NCBI RefSeq assembly: GCF_035083965.1
Contig: NC_089724.1
Coordinates: 2,570,501-2,634,500 of the forward strand
Source of the DNA: Branchiostoma lanceolatum
Lineage: Eukaryota; Chordata; Leptocardii; Amphioxiformes; Branchiostomatidae
Reading direction: 5' to 3'
DNA length: 64,000 nucleotides
Of the stretch, positions 1-10,600 are shown piece by piece (the stretch's first letter is position 1; every line of letters begins with the position of its first letter). The translations under genes and the position numbers were made by a program. The notes under the pieces are model-generated. The model did not search any database. It saw nothing but the letters and a program-made list of their open reading frames with translations, and was not told where the DNA came from.

Positions 1-190
1 TTGTGAAGGTTAGACATCCAGGTAAACAATATATAAGGAGAATTCAAACTCTACAACTGGATTAAAATTCGGAGATTTATTTCCGGACGTTTCGAGTGAC
101 ATCCATCACTCTTCGTCAGTGTCATTCAGGTAGTAAGATATGCAAGATACTAGTAACAGTTACTCAAACAACTGGACAGATTTGTGAATG
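1..190. repeat. Dispersed fold-back-type repeat, left part cut by window edge
   Basis: The stretch opens with the phrase GTTAGACATCCAGGTAA and continues through ACGTTTCGAGTGACATCC and CACTCTTCGTCAGTG. The first phrase recurs at about 21817 and, inverted, at about 60820, each time inside an inverted-repeat element, so it marks one dispersed family. No protein is encoded. The family's superfamily is not clear from the sequence. Confidence 0.55.
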
Positions 191-705
191 ATCAGACCTT
201 TATGACAGCATCCTCATTTCCAGTGTCTTATGTGTGCTTTAAGTATGCCTATTTTGTGTTGCACTTTTTAGATGGATGATAAATTGCGATACTAGAAAGA
301 CCTTCAAAATGTTTAACATTAACAATATGAGAATGAGTCTGCAAACCAGAGCTGTGTATTGACAGAGTTACAGAGGCTAGGTTCAGGTATACAGGTCTGT
401 ACAATTTTACAAAGTAACCTGGCTGTGGTCTGCATGATTTTATTATTAGAGACATGAATAACAGTCTACAGACTAAGTTTTGGGCCGCCCCTGAGGAGTC
501 GCCAAAAAGTGCAAAACTAGAAAGCCCTACGAGCTGTTGCAGAATCGTGTGAAAACAATGAGATTGGCTCAAGTCATTACACTTGGATAGCAAATGGATA
601 GCCATAGGGCTGTTCTATAGATCTCTGTTGCATAATTTATGCTCGCTGGTAAAGCTAAGGCTGACCCACAAAAGTACAGACGAACGTACAAAACCTACGG
701 TAAAT

Positions 706-792
706 GTAGCCGCAGCGACTCTAGTGGGAAGACGTATTTACTAGTACTTGTATAAAGTTTATACGTCTTCCCACTAGAGTCGCCGCGGCTAC
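706..792. repeat. Near-perfect inverted repeat (hairpin)
   Basis: Two 32-bp arms, 706-737 and 761-792, are reverse complements with one mismatch and are separated by 23 bp. The preceding 45 bp (about 645-690, with GGCTGACCCAC and ACAGACGAAC) recur near 12710-12740, which suggests the hairpin lies within or beside a dispersed repeat. Confidence 0.8.
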
Positions 793-978
793 GGTAAATG
801 GAATACAACAGCTTCAACTATTGACGTGTGCATGTGTAATAGACATACAGTGTACTCCAACGTGACATGCATGTGGAAACACGAAATCATAAAATTGTTG
901 CATATCGAAAACAAATTTTCTGCATGCCCCCCTCCCACCCCTCAGGTACCAACAACGAAAAAGCCTCAGAGCTACAAT

Positions 979-1262
979 ATAATAATAATAATAATAATAA
1001 TATCAGGTGTATTTGCAGCCAGTGCCACAGGCAGGTACCCAATGTGTAGGGTAATGAGGCTGTTTAACGTGTTCGAGGCACCTCCTCGAGCACGGGACCC
1101 CCGTTTTACGTCCCTCCCGGAAGACGATTTCGTGGAAAGCTTCGTGAGGCTACAGCAATCCGGACGTCCTTGGTTGGTCTCCCATCCAAGCACTGTCCGG
1201 ACCGCGCGTTGCTTAACTTCCGAGATCGAGGGATCGGGTGTATCCAACGCGCCACGCGGCCA
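979..1262 (-). mobile_element. 5S-rRNA-derived SINE (SINE3-like)
   Basis: Read on the minus strand, bases 1262 to about 1165 resemble eukaryotic 5S rRNA: a box-A-like AGTTAAGCAACG, the preceding CGATCTCGGAAG, and a box-C-like TGCTTGGATGGGAGACC in the right order and spacing. About 165 bp of unrelated body follows and the element ends in an (ATT)n run at 979-1002. This head-body-microsatellite layout is that of 5S-derived SINEs. A decayed 5S pseudogene alone would not explain the body and tail. Confidence 0.7.
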
Positions 1263-1499
1263 AAATCAATCAAATATAACTTTAGGTTCTACCTTCACAC
1301 GCAAAACGTTTTACATGTATTACCTGTGGTACTTACTTTGATATTGGCGTGCAGAATAAACTACAAATGTCTGAAAACGTCCGACTCAACCTTCTGTCAG
1401 CAGCATGCATGCCTGTCCGATATGGGTCAAAGGTCAACGCGCTCAGAAATCTCCTCTCGTGTCCAGGGCAGTTTGCGTGTCTTTGGTTTATTATATAGC

Positions 1500-2080
1500 A
1501 CCACCTATCTAGACGTGTAAGTATCTCCATGAAAAATGGAGATATAGGTGGGTGTGTCTGTGTGCGTGCGTGTGTGTGTGTCTGTTTGTGTTTCCGGACT
1601 TCTGTAGTGATCATCATAACTCAAGAACCTCTCAGTCTTGATAACGATGATATTTGGCATGTGGACAGGTTATGGGAAGCCGAAATTCAAGGTCGATTTT
1701 GCCCCCCCTGGTATGGAAACTTAGTACTGCAGCAGAACTCCAGTTTTTTTTTGTTTTTTTACCTGGACGTGCTATGGTCTTGATTTTTAGGTGGCAGATA
1801 GCTTGTGATGTACTGAAAAAGTAGTGAAGGTTTGGGCCCCCTAGCAGCTTGCTCTGGAACTGCAGGGGCGCTATTGTGAAAATCTTCTTAGGAGAATAAC
1901 TGAACAAATGACCGACGGATTTCCATGATATTTAGTATGCAGGTAGGTTAGACAGAGATGTACACAATGAAGTTCAAATTAAGCCGATTGGGACAAAAAT
2001 TGCATAATTGATGAAGAAAATCTATATTTACAGCATTTTCTCTCATAAGACTCAAATGCATGAAACTTAAGGTCTCGGAC
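1500..2080. repeat. Dispersed repeat, CCCCCTAGCAGC family
   Basis: Shares phrases such as ATAACTCAAGAA, GGGCCCCCTAGC and GGAACTGCAG in the same order with 13690-14790, and in part with 40740-40850 and 57480-57600. It is a non-coding interspersed element, apparently an internal fragment. Confidence 0.65.
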
Positions 2081-2960
2081 CGGGTTTTTTTTACAATTTC
2101 GTATGTAGGCCGACGCCCTTAGGTCGACGGGCTACAATTCCGCCAAGAAAAGAAGGACGAAAAATGTTATCATATCGGCGAAAAGCTGCTTTCCGATATT
2201 GTCCGTTGTCACTTTATTTTGGGTAGAAACCATAGTAAAATGTAAATTTGGGACACGAAAATCTTTTTTTTACACTTTTTTAATCGAACCTGCTTGGAAA
2301 AAACGAGTCACGGGGTCACGGCATATATGCTGAGAAAGTAAACTTATTTGTAAACGGTGAGTGGTCGCTTTAATTCTACATAGGGCGTTATTTGCTTAAC
2401 CCTGGATTAATCTTTACACGTTATTGAGAAAAGCAGCAAGTATCCTTGGGTCATCAATGTGATATACAACTCAGTCCAGCCTAGCTGTTGTGATCACTCA
2501 GCTCGTTTCATTATGTCAAAAGTCCTTACCAGAAAACACTTTATCCATGTTCAAGGAACATTCTAATTTCTAACTACACACAGCTGATCTAAACCCTACA
2601 GAAAAGTACATGTAGACTCACTTGTAAGCTATGCAGACTCAGAAGGCCTGCTAAGGCGCCTACATAAACATTCTCTCTACACTCCAAGGAGACGTTAGGT
2701 GCCAACATCTTTCTAGGTGTTTCTTTCACAGTATCAGGCTTTTTATTTTGTCGGAATTTCTTTTTTTTTATCCACAAGCCTAACTTGAATATACCATGGA
2801 TAAAAAAGCCCTATCAAAACACCTACGGATATAAAGATAGTCCAAGCTTGAGTCAAACCTCTGCTTGGAGAGTGTGGTTTCAGAAAAATATCATCAGAAG
2901 AACCAGAACACTCTCCTGGATTTTGATATGCCTTTAAAATTCATTTAATAGCAATCTTAT
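2081..2960. other. Non-coding interval downstream of zinc-finger gene A
   Basis: No exon or repeat family is recognised here. Because gene A ends at 2963 on the minus strand, this interval should hold its 3' UTR. An ATTAAA-type polyadenylation hexamer can be read on the minus strand at about 2941-2955. Confidence 0.4.
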
Positions 2961-2962
2961 AG

Positions 2963-5900
2963 TCACATTCTCCAAATTTCAGTAGTAGGTTGGCATGCAG
3001 ACTCCTTCATATGGGTTGCCATATGTTTCCATATGATGAGTGAATCCTTGAGGGGAGTCACAAAACCACACTTCTCACAAATGAAAGATTCCTTTGCGTG
3101 AGTTTTCACATGTTGGTCCAAGCCATGCTTTGTGACAGCCATGAAGGCACATTCTCCGCATGGATACCGTTTGACGTCACAGTTCAACTTGTGCGCGAGC
3201 AGTTCAGCCATGTCCGTTGTTTTGTACCCACAGTCTTTGCAGAAGGTGTGGGTTTTCATGTGCGTGTCCATGGCAAACCTGCAAGCTGTCTTGTGACCAC
3301 ATTCTGCACACATAAACGGGCCAGTGTGGCCCACCTTGTCCAGATCTGTCTTGTACTTGTAGCCACAATTCTCACATTTAGAAGGTCCGTCTTGTGTCTG
3401 ACTATGAGTTTCCAGTTTGGCACTGCAGTTTGCCTTGTGCGCGAGCATGTCAGCCTTGTCTGTTGTTTTGTACCCGCAGTCTTTGCAGATGGTGTGAGTT
3501 TTCATGTGAATGTCAATGGCAAATTTGCAGGCTGTCTTGTGACCACATTCTGCACACATAAACGGGCCAGTGTGGCCCACCTTGTCCAGATCTGTCTTGT
3601 ACTTGTAGCCACAATTCTCACATTTAGAAGGTGCGTCTCGTGTTTGACTACGAGTTTCCAGTTTGGCACAGCAGTTCGCCTTGTGCGCCAGCATTTCAGC
3701 CTTGTCTGTCGTTTTGTACCCACAGCCTTTGCAAATGGTGTGGGTTTCCATGTGCCTTTTTAGGTCTTTCTTCCAAGATGTCCTGTAGTCACACTCCCCG
3801 CAAGCGTAGGGTCTCTCCCCTGTGTGGGTCCTCAGGTGGTCGGTCAACGCACTCTTCTGAGCTGCTCTGTAGTCGCATTGTTCACACTTGAATGGTTTCT
3901 CACCTGTGTGAGTCTTCATGTGGTGGTTTAGGTTGCCCCTGCGAGCCGTCCTGTAGTCACATTGCACACAGGCGAAGGGTTTCTCTCCAGTGTGAATTCT
4001 CATGTGGATGTCCATTGTGCTTTTGCTGGGTGCCCGAAAGCCACATTCTCCGCACTTAAAGGGCCTCCCATCATCACCTGTGTGAGTCTTCATGTGCTGT
4101 ACCAAGCTGTTCTTGTGAGCTGTCCTGTAGTCACATTCATTGCAAGCGAAGGGCTTCTCACCTGTGTGAATCCTCACGTGGATGTCCATCACACTTTTAC
4201 AGGTCGCCCGATAGCCACATTCTCCGCACATAAAGGGCCTCCCATCATCACCTGTGTGAGTCTTCATGTGCTGTACCAAGCTGTTCTTGTGAGCTGTCCT
4301 GTAGTCACATTCATTGCAAGCGAAGGGCTTCTCACCTGTATGAATCCTCACGTGGATGTCCATCACACTTTTACAGGTCGCCCGATAGCCACATTCTCCG
4401 CACATAAAGGGCCTCCCATCATCACCTGTGTGAGTCTTCATGTGCTGGACCAAGCTGTTCTTGTGAGCTGCCCTGTAGTCACATTCATTGCAAGCGAAGG
4501 GCTTCTCACCTGTGTGAATCCTCACGTGGCTGTCCATTTTGCTTTTACAGGTCGCCCGATACCCACATTCGCCACACATGAAGGGCTTCTCACCTTTGTG
4601 AGTCTTCATGTGTGTTTTGAGGTCAAGCCTTGATGCTGCCATGTAGTCACATTTTTTACACCTGAATGGTTTCTCCCCTGTGTGAGTCTTCATGTGCTTG
4701 ACTAGGCTGCCCTTGTGAGCTGTCCTATGGTCACATGTATCACACCTGAATGGTTTCTCACCTGTGTGAGTCCTTATGTGTCTTTTCAAGGTACTTTTCT
4801 GAGTTGTTCGGAACTCACATTCCTCGCAAGCGAAGGGTTTCTCTCCAGTGTGAATTTTCACGTGGACGTCCATCAGGCCTTTTCTGGCTGCCCGGTACCC
4901 ACACTCTCCACACATGAAGGGCTTCTCACCTTTGTGCATCTTGAGATTGTCCTTACAAGCTGCGTGAGTCTTGAGGTGCTTTTTCAAGTCACTCTTGTGA
5001 GTTGTTTGGTACTCACATTGCTCACAGGCAAAGGGTTTCTCGAGCTTGGATGCTGCTGATTTTTCATCCATAAAGGGTTTCTCACCTGTGTGAGTCTTTA
5101 TGTGAACAACCATTCTGCTCTTGTTAGCTTCCCGCTGCCCACATTCTTCACACCTGAACAGTTTCTCACCTGTGCCAGTCTTAACACGTTTGATTAGGTG
5201 AGTCTTGATGTGCTGGTCCAGGTTGCACTTTTGAGCTGTCCTAAACCCACATTTATCACACCTGAATGGTTTCTCACCTGTGTGAGTCCTTATGTGTCTT
5301 TCCAAGGTACTCTTCTTAGCTGTTCGGAACTCACATTGTTCGCAGACCAAGGGCTTCTCCCCAGTGTGAATTCTCATGTGGATGTTCATCGAGCCTGTGC
5401 TGCCTGCCCGGTGTCCACACTCTCCGCACATGAAAGGCTTCTCACCTTTGTGAATGTTTAGGTTGTCCTTGCGAGTCGTTCCATACTCACGTTCCTCATA
5501 GGCAAAGGGTTTCTTCCCCATGTGGCCACTGTCCCCATACATGACAGGTTTCTCCCCTGTGTGAGTCTTTATGTGTCTTTTCAAATCACCCTGACGAGTT
5601 GTTCTATACCCACATTCCTCACAGGCAAAGGGTTTCTCGTCAGTGGGGGTTTTCATATGAGAAGCCATTTTGCTCTGATCAGCTGTGCAATGATAACCAC
5701 CATCCCCACACATACCTGGTTTCTCCCCTGTGCGTGTTTCAGTGTGTGTCTTTGTGTGTGCGTCCCTGCTGGTTTCGGAAGCTGTCCTGTCGCCACGTTC
5801 CCCACGAGGTAAACTTTCTGCAGACTCCTCCGCATGACAGGACATGTGGAACTCCAGTTGCTGCTGGTCCGTTGCGGCGAACTCGCAGAGGGGACAGCTG

Positions 5901-6016
5901 AGTGGGGTTACATCCTCCCGGGACTCACCGCTGGTTGTCGCCATCTTGTCTTCGGCGGGGTCGAAGGTTGCCACGACTGCCTTGTCTAGAGGAAGGTCAC
6001 TACTGGCTGCCGCCAT
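2963..6016 (-). CDS. C2H2 zinc-finger protein (zinc-finger gene A), about 30 fingers
   Basis: A 1017-residue protein in one open exon, presumably a nuclear DNA-binding protein. It starts MAAASSDLPL, has a CPLCEFAATDQQQLEFH-type first finger at about residues 41-61, then about 30 C2H2 fingers joined mostly by TGEKPF linkers. A few early fingers have lost a Cys or His. Three near-identical two-finger blocks (58 residues, 174 bp period) lie at about 4017-4540, and a 240-bp block (about 3294-3390 versus 3534-3630) is duplicated near the C terminus. Residues 24-34 (KMATTSGESRE) resemble one unit of the array in gene B. The ATG sits in a strong ACAAGATGGC context, 13 bases after a splice acceptor (TTTGTTCTGCAG on the minus strand), so at least one 5' non-coding exon is expected. 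The C-terminal fingers are paralogous to those of gene B, which lies head to head. Target genes are unknown. Confidence 0.9.
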   Translation of the reverse strand: MAAASSDLPLDKAVVATFDPAEDKMATTSGESREDVTPLSCPLCEFAATDQQQLEFHMSCHAEESAESLPRGERGDRTASETSRDAHTKTHTETRTGEKPGMCGDGGYHCTADQSKMASHMKTPTDEKPFACEECGYRTTRQGDLKRHIKTHTGEKPVMYGDSGHMGKKPFAYEEREYGTTRKDNLNIHKGEKPFMCGECGHRAGSTGSMNIHMRIHTGEKPLVCEQCEFRTAKKSTLERHIRTHTGEKPFRCDKCGFRTAQKCNLDQHIKTHLIKRVKTGTGEKLFRCEECGQREANKSRMVVHIKTHTGEKPFMDEKSAASKLEKPFACEQCEYQTTHKSDLKKHLKTHAACKDNLKMHKGEKPFMCGECGYRAARKGLMDVHVKIHTGEKPFACEECEFRTTQKSTLKRHIRTHTGEKPFRCDTCDHRTAHKGSLVKHMKTHTGEKPFRCKKCDYMAASRLDLKTHMKTHKGEKPFMCGECGYRATCKSKMDSHVRIHTGEKPFACNECDYRAAHKNSLVQHMKTHTGDDGRPFMCGECGYRATCKSVMDIHVRIHTGEKPFACNECDYRTAHKNSLVQHMKTHTGDDGRPFMCGECGYRATCKSVMDIHVRIHTGEKPFACNECDYRTAHKNSLVQHMKTHTGDDGRPFKCGECGFRAPSKSTMDIHMRIHTGEKPFACVQCDYRTARRGNLNHHMKTHTGEKPFKCEQCDYRAAQKSALTDHLRTHTGERPYACGECDYRTSWKKDLKRHMETHTICKGCGYKTTDKAEMLAHKANCCAKLETRSQTRDAPSKCENCGYKYKTDLDKVGHTGPFMCAECGHKTACKFAIDIHMKTHTICKDCGYKTTDKADMLAHKANCSAKLETHSQTQDGPSKCENCGYKYKTDLDKVGHTGPFMCAECGHKTACRFAMDTHMKTHTFCKDCGYKTTDMAELLAHKLNCDVKRYPCGECAFMAVTKHGLDQHVKTHAKESFICEKCGFVTPLKDSLIIWKHMATHMKESACQPTTEIWRM

Positions 6017-6032
6017 CTTGTTTCATCAACTG

Positions 6033-7139
6033 CAGAACAAATGAATTTGCAATGTACATAACTTAAACAACACGCACCTTGTCTTCTGAATGTTTGCAGA
6101 TGCAAGGACCCGGTTCCTTGTCAAAGTTTCGCACATGTTTTTCAACTTTTGGCGACAACAAGTTTGCATGTCTTTCTAACATGTCTAATATTGCATTTTT
6201 TATCAACTCTCCAAGCAGTGCTGTTTTGACATGTTTTCAGGCATTTTTATCAGGCTAATTCTATAATGCAATGTTTTCTTTATTTTGGTTAGTGACGATA
6301 TAGAAAACATGACAAAATAGAAAGCCCAACAAAAATACATAATACCACGTCAAAAACCAGCCGGACCCATTCCCCTTTTTTAAAGAGAAAAACTCAGCCT
6401 GCAAATTTTGTAGATTGAACGCCGTGGAGTCAACCATATTAAAATCTTGCACCTTGATTTTGCACCCTACTACAACTTTTGAAGTGTCCCAGCCTCTCAT
6501 TTGGGTTCCTTAACCATATAAATCCCTATAGGCGAAATACTGGTCCGCGGCCACAAACTGCATGGTAGTGTGCATACCCCCCTCCCACCCCTGGTGCCAC
6601 AACGAGAAGTCCGAGCTAAATCGAGTTTCAGTTCTTAAGTTACACAAAGAAACTTTTGCATATGTTACCTGCGTTACATACCTTTCTGTAAAAAGGAGAA
6701 GAATCAGCTCCGCATCTCTGAAAACGTTCAATTTTCAACTTCTCTCTCACAAACACACACTGAGAGGTAGTAGGGTTAAAGGTCATCCCACTCTGGGAAC
6801 GAGCTTGTTTTGTGCAGTGACTGATCTGAGTACGAGATCAGGGTGATCTTTGACCTCTGCTAGTGATAGACAAACCGCGACCCTTTTCCTGGCACTTTTC
6901 GTCAGCTTCAGGTATTGTATTTATACCTATGTACAGAAAAATATAACCAGGAACATCTTTAGTAACTCATAGTCTGTTGCCGACACATAGGAATGTGTTT
7001 TAGTCAGGTATTTTCGATAGTTTGTTGGATATAAGTTATGAGGGAGGGGGGCGACTAAACTACCGGTACAATGTATATGTACACTTGTTTGTACAGTCAA
7101 AAACTGCCCACGAAGAGCACTGCACATGTACATTATATG
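6033..7139. other. Shared upstream region of divergent zinc-finger genes A and B
   Basis: No coding exon is supported. The interval must contain the first introns and probably the 5' non-coding exons or promoters of both genes. A dispersed repeat with CCCCCCTCCCACCCC at about 6575-6595 recurs at about 927-945. No promoter element can be named with confidence. Confidence 0.4.
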
Positions 7140-7652
7140 TATCAATGGGAAAAACTTATGGTGGCCAGGTGGTCCTTATGTAGAGGTGGTCACTGGTACA
7201 GGTTTGACTGTATATATCAATGGCCAGCTGGTCCTTATGTAGAGGTGGTCACTAGTACAGGTTTGACTGTATATATCAAGGGCCAGGTGGTCCTTATGTA
7301 GAGGTGGCCACTGGTACTGGTTTGACTGTATACATGTATATCAATGACCAGCAGGTGGTCCTTATGTAGAGGTGGCCACTGGTACAGGTTTGACTGTATA
7401 TCAATGACCAGGTGGTCATTATGTAGAGGTGGTCACTTGTAGTTGTACAGATTTGAATGCATGACAAGGACCAGTTTGTCCCTATGTAGAGTGGGTCACT
7501 TGTACAGGTTTGACTGTATATCAATGGTCCTTATATAGAGGTGATCACTATAACTTTGACTGTATATCAATGACCAGGTGGTTTGAATTCCAATTACAGT
7601 AATTATTCCTATGTATCTAGTGATTCACTGGTACAGCTACAGGTTTGACTCC
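7140..7652. repeat. Minisatellite, unit about 59 bp, about 8 copies
   Basis: The phrase GGTCCTTATGTAGAGGTGG recurs at 7171, 7230, 7289 and 7357, and variants follow at 7414 and beyond, alternating with CAGGTTTGACTGTATAT. Later copies are diverged and contain small indels. One inverted unit of the same family stands alone at about 60405-60480, so the array probably grew from a dispersed element. It lies directly upstream of gene B's coding exon, inside its 5' intron. Confidence 0.85.
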
Positions 7653-7699
7653 AATACTACATATAAGTATAATTGACTTGTTTTTCCAGAGTGTCCAAG

Positions 7700-10600
7700 A
7701 TGGCGGACAGTGAGGCAAGTACTGCAGGCCAACCACCACTCGTGTCTCACAATTCAGCTCTTCCCACCGTTGACAAACCGTTCATGTGTGGGATATGTGG
7801 CTATAGCACGGACGTCATCGCCACTTTGGCCAAACATGTTGCAACTCACAGTGCCGAGAAACCTCCCGAATGCAGAGAGAGCGACCACAACGGTGAGTCC
7901 AGTCGGGAGAAAATGGCCAGCAACAGTGAGCCCAGTCAGGACAAGATGGCCGCCAACAGTGAGCCCAGTCAGAACAAGATGGCCGCCAGTAGTGTCCCAA
8001 GTCAGAACAAGATGGCTGCCAATAGTGCCCCAAGTCAGACCAGTATGGCTATCCACAATGACCACATGTACAGTCAAGACATGATGGCAGCCAACACTGG
8101 GACCGGTCAGGATAAGATAGCCGTCGCTTGCATATGGAGTGACAGCGAGGTTAGACATACTGTAGGCACATACAAGTTATCCTCGGATGAACCTGTGAGG
8201 ACTTTCACGGCCAAGAAGCTGCACATATGTGGGGTGTGTGGGTACAGGACGCAACAGGAAAGCACGATGGCCTGCCACATGAGGACTCAGGCCGGGGAGA
8301 GGCAATCTGCCCCTGGGGGTTGCGATTTTGGGACAGCTCAGAGTCAGAGAAGCATCTTTAAGCAGCGTCTTAAGACTGAGACAAATGAGAAACCGCTGAT
8401 GGGTGAAGATGATAGGCCAAATGCGATGAGGAATAAACGCACAAGGATTCACACAGAAGACGCCAATGAAGATGGTGAATTCAGGGAAGCAACAGATTGT
8501 GATCATGACTCGGACAGAGGCATAATCACGTTTTACCCGCCTGTGAGGAATGCCTTTCATTGCACGAAGTGTGATTTCAGGACATCTTCCAATGGTTTAC
8601 TGAGAGACCACATGAAAACTCACACACGGGACATTGAAGCATTGAAATGTTGGCTATGTGACTATGAGACGTTCAGAAAGATGCACTTAACAAGACACAT
8701 GAAAACTCACAGTAGGTTAAAGTGCAGAGAATGTGGCCTCCAGACAGCTAATAAGTGTGACTTAAGATATCACTTGATGCTTGCACACAAGGTAGACTGC
8801 AGTGCCAAACCGCATCAGTGTGGAGAGTGCAACTTCAGGGCAGCTACAAAGGGTGACATGGACCGACATGTGATGAAAACTCACACAAACAAATCTTTCA
8901 TTTGCAAGAAGTGCGGTTTCTTGACGCCCCGGTGGAATTCGCTCGTCATATGGCAGCATATGGCAAGCCATATGCAGGACAACGAAACAACCGACAGCAA
9001 CAGTGGTGCCATGGCCAGTCAGAACAAGATGGCCACCAACAGTGAGCCCAGTCAGGGAAAGATGGCCACCAACAGTGGGCCCAGTCAGGACAAGATGGCC
9101 ACCAACAGTGGGCCCAGTCAGAACAAGATGGCCACCAACAGTGGGCCCAGTCAGGGCAAGATGGCCACCAACAGTGAGCCCAGTCAGGACAAGATGGCCA
9201 CCAACAGTGGGCCCAGTCAGGGCAAGATGGCCACCAACAGTGAGCCCAGTCAGGGCAAGATGGCCACCAACAGTGGGCCCAGTCAGGGCAAGATGGCCAC
9301 CAACAGTGGGCCCAGTCAGGACAAGATGGCCACCAACAGTGAGCCCAGTCAGGACAAGATGGCCACCAACAGTGGGCCCAGTCAGGACAAGATGGCCACC
9401 AACAGTGAGCCCAGTCAGGACAAGATGGCCACCAACAGTGAGCCCAGTCAGGACAAGATGGCCACCAACAGTGAGCCCAGTCAGGACAAGATGGCCACCA
9501 ACAGTGGGCCCAGACAGGACAAGGTGGCCACCAACAGTGGGCCCAGTCAGGACAAGATGGCCACCAACAGTGGGCCCAGACAGGACAAGGTGGCCACCAA
9601 CAGTGGGCCCAGTCAGGACAAGATGGCCACCAACAGTGAGCCCAGTCAAGGCAAGATGGCCACCAACAGTGGGCCCAGTCAGGGCAAGATGGCCACCAAC
9701 AGTGAGCCCAGTCAGGGCAAGATGGCCACCAACAGTGAGCCCAGTCAGGGCAAGATGGCCACCAACAGTGAGCCCAGTCAGGACAAGATGGCCACCAACA
9801 GTGAGCCCAGTCAGGACAAGATGGCCACCAACAGTGAGCCCAGTCAGGGCAAGATGGCCGCCAACAGTGAGCCTAGTCAGGACAAGATGGCTGCCAACAG
9901 TGAGCCCAGTCAGGACAAGATGGCCACCAACAGTGGGCCCAGTCAGGACAAGATGGCCACCAACAGTGGGCCCAGTCAGGACAAGATGGCCACCAACAGT
10001 GGGCCCAGACAGGACAAGGTGGCCACCAACAGTGGGCCCAGTCAGGACAAGATGGCCACCAACAGTGAGCCCAGTCAGGACAAGATGGCTGCCAACAGTG
10101 AGCCCAGTCAGGGCAAGATGGCCACCAACAGTGAGCCCAGTCAGGACAAGATGGCTGCCAACAGTGAGCCCAGTCAAGGCAAGATGGCCACCAACAGTGG
10201 GCCCAGACAGGACAAGGTGGCCACCAACAGTGGGCCCAGTCAGGACAAGATGGCCACCAACAGTGAGCCCAGTCAAGGCAAGATGGCCACCAACAGTGGG
10301 CCCAGACAGGACAAGGTGGCCACCAACAGTGGGCCCAGTCAGGGCAAGATGGCCACCAACAGTGAGCCCAGTCAGGGCAAGATGGCCACAGACAGTGAGC
10401 CCAGTCAGGGCAAGATGGCCACCAACAGTGAGCCCAGTCAGGACAAGATGGCTGCCAACAGTGAGCCCAGTCAGGGCAAGATGGCCACCAACAGTGAGCC
10501 CAGTCAGCACAAGATGGCCGCCAACAGTGATCCTAGTCAGGACAAGATGGCTGCCAACAGTGAGCCTAGTCAGGACAAGATGGCCACCAACAGTGAGCCC

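Noticed and set aside
826-1341. 171-residue open frame
   Set aside because: It runs through the 5S-derived SINE and its trinucleotide tail, antisense to the SINE.
3098-5812. Plus-strand open frames opposite gene A, and similar ones opposite genes C and D
   Set aside because: They mirror the periodic codon pattern of zinc-finger coding DNA and show only recurring antisense motifs. No independent domain is visible.
7140-7652. CRISPR array
   Set aside because: Units are contiguous, diverged and without unique spacers, and the genome is eukaryotic. It is a minisatellite.
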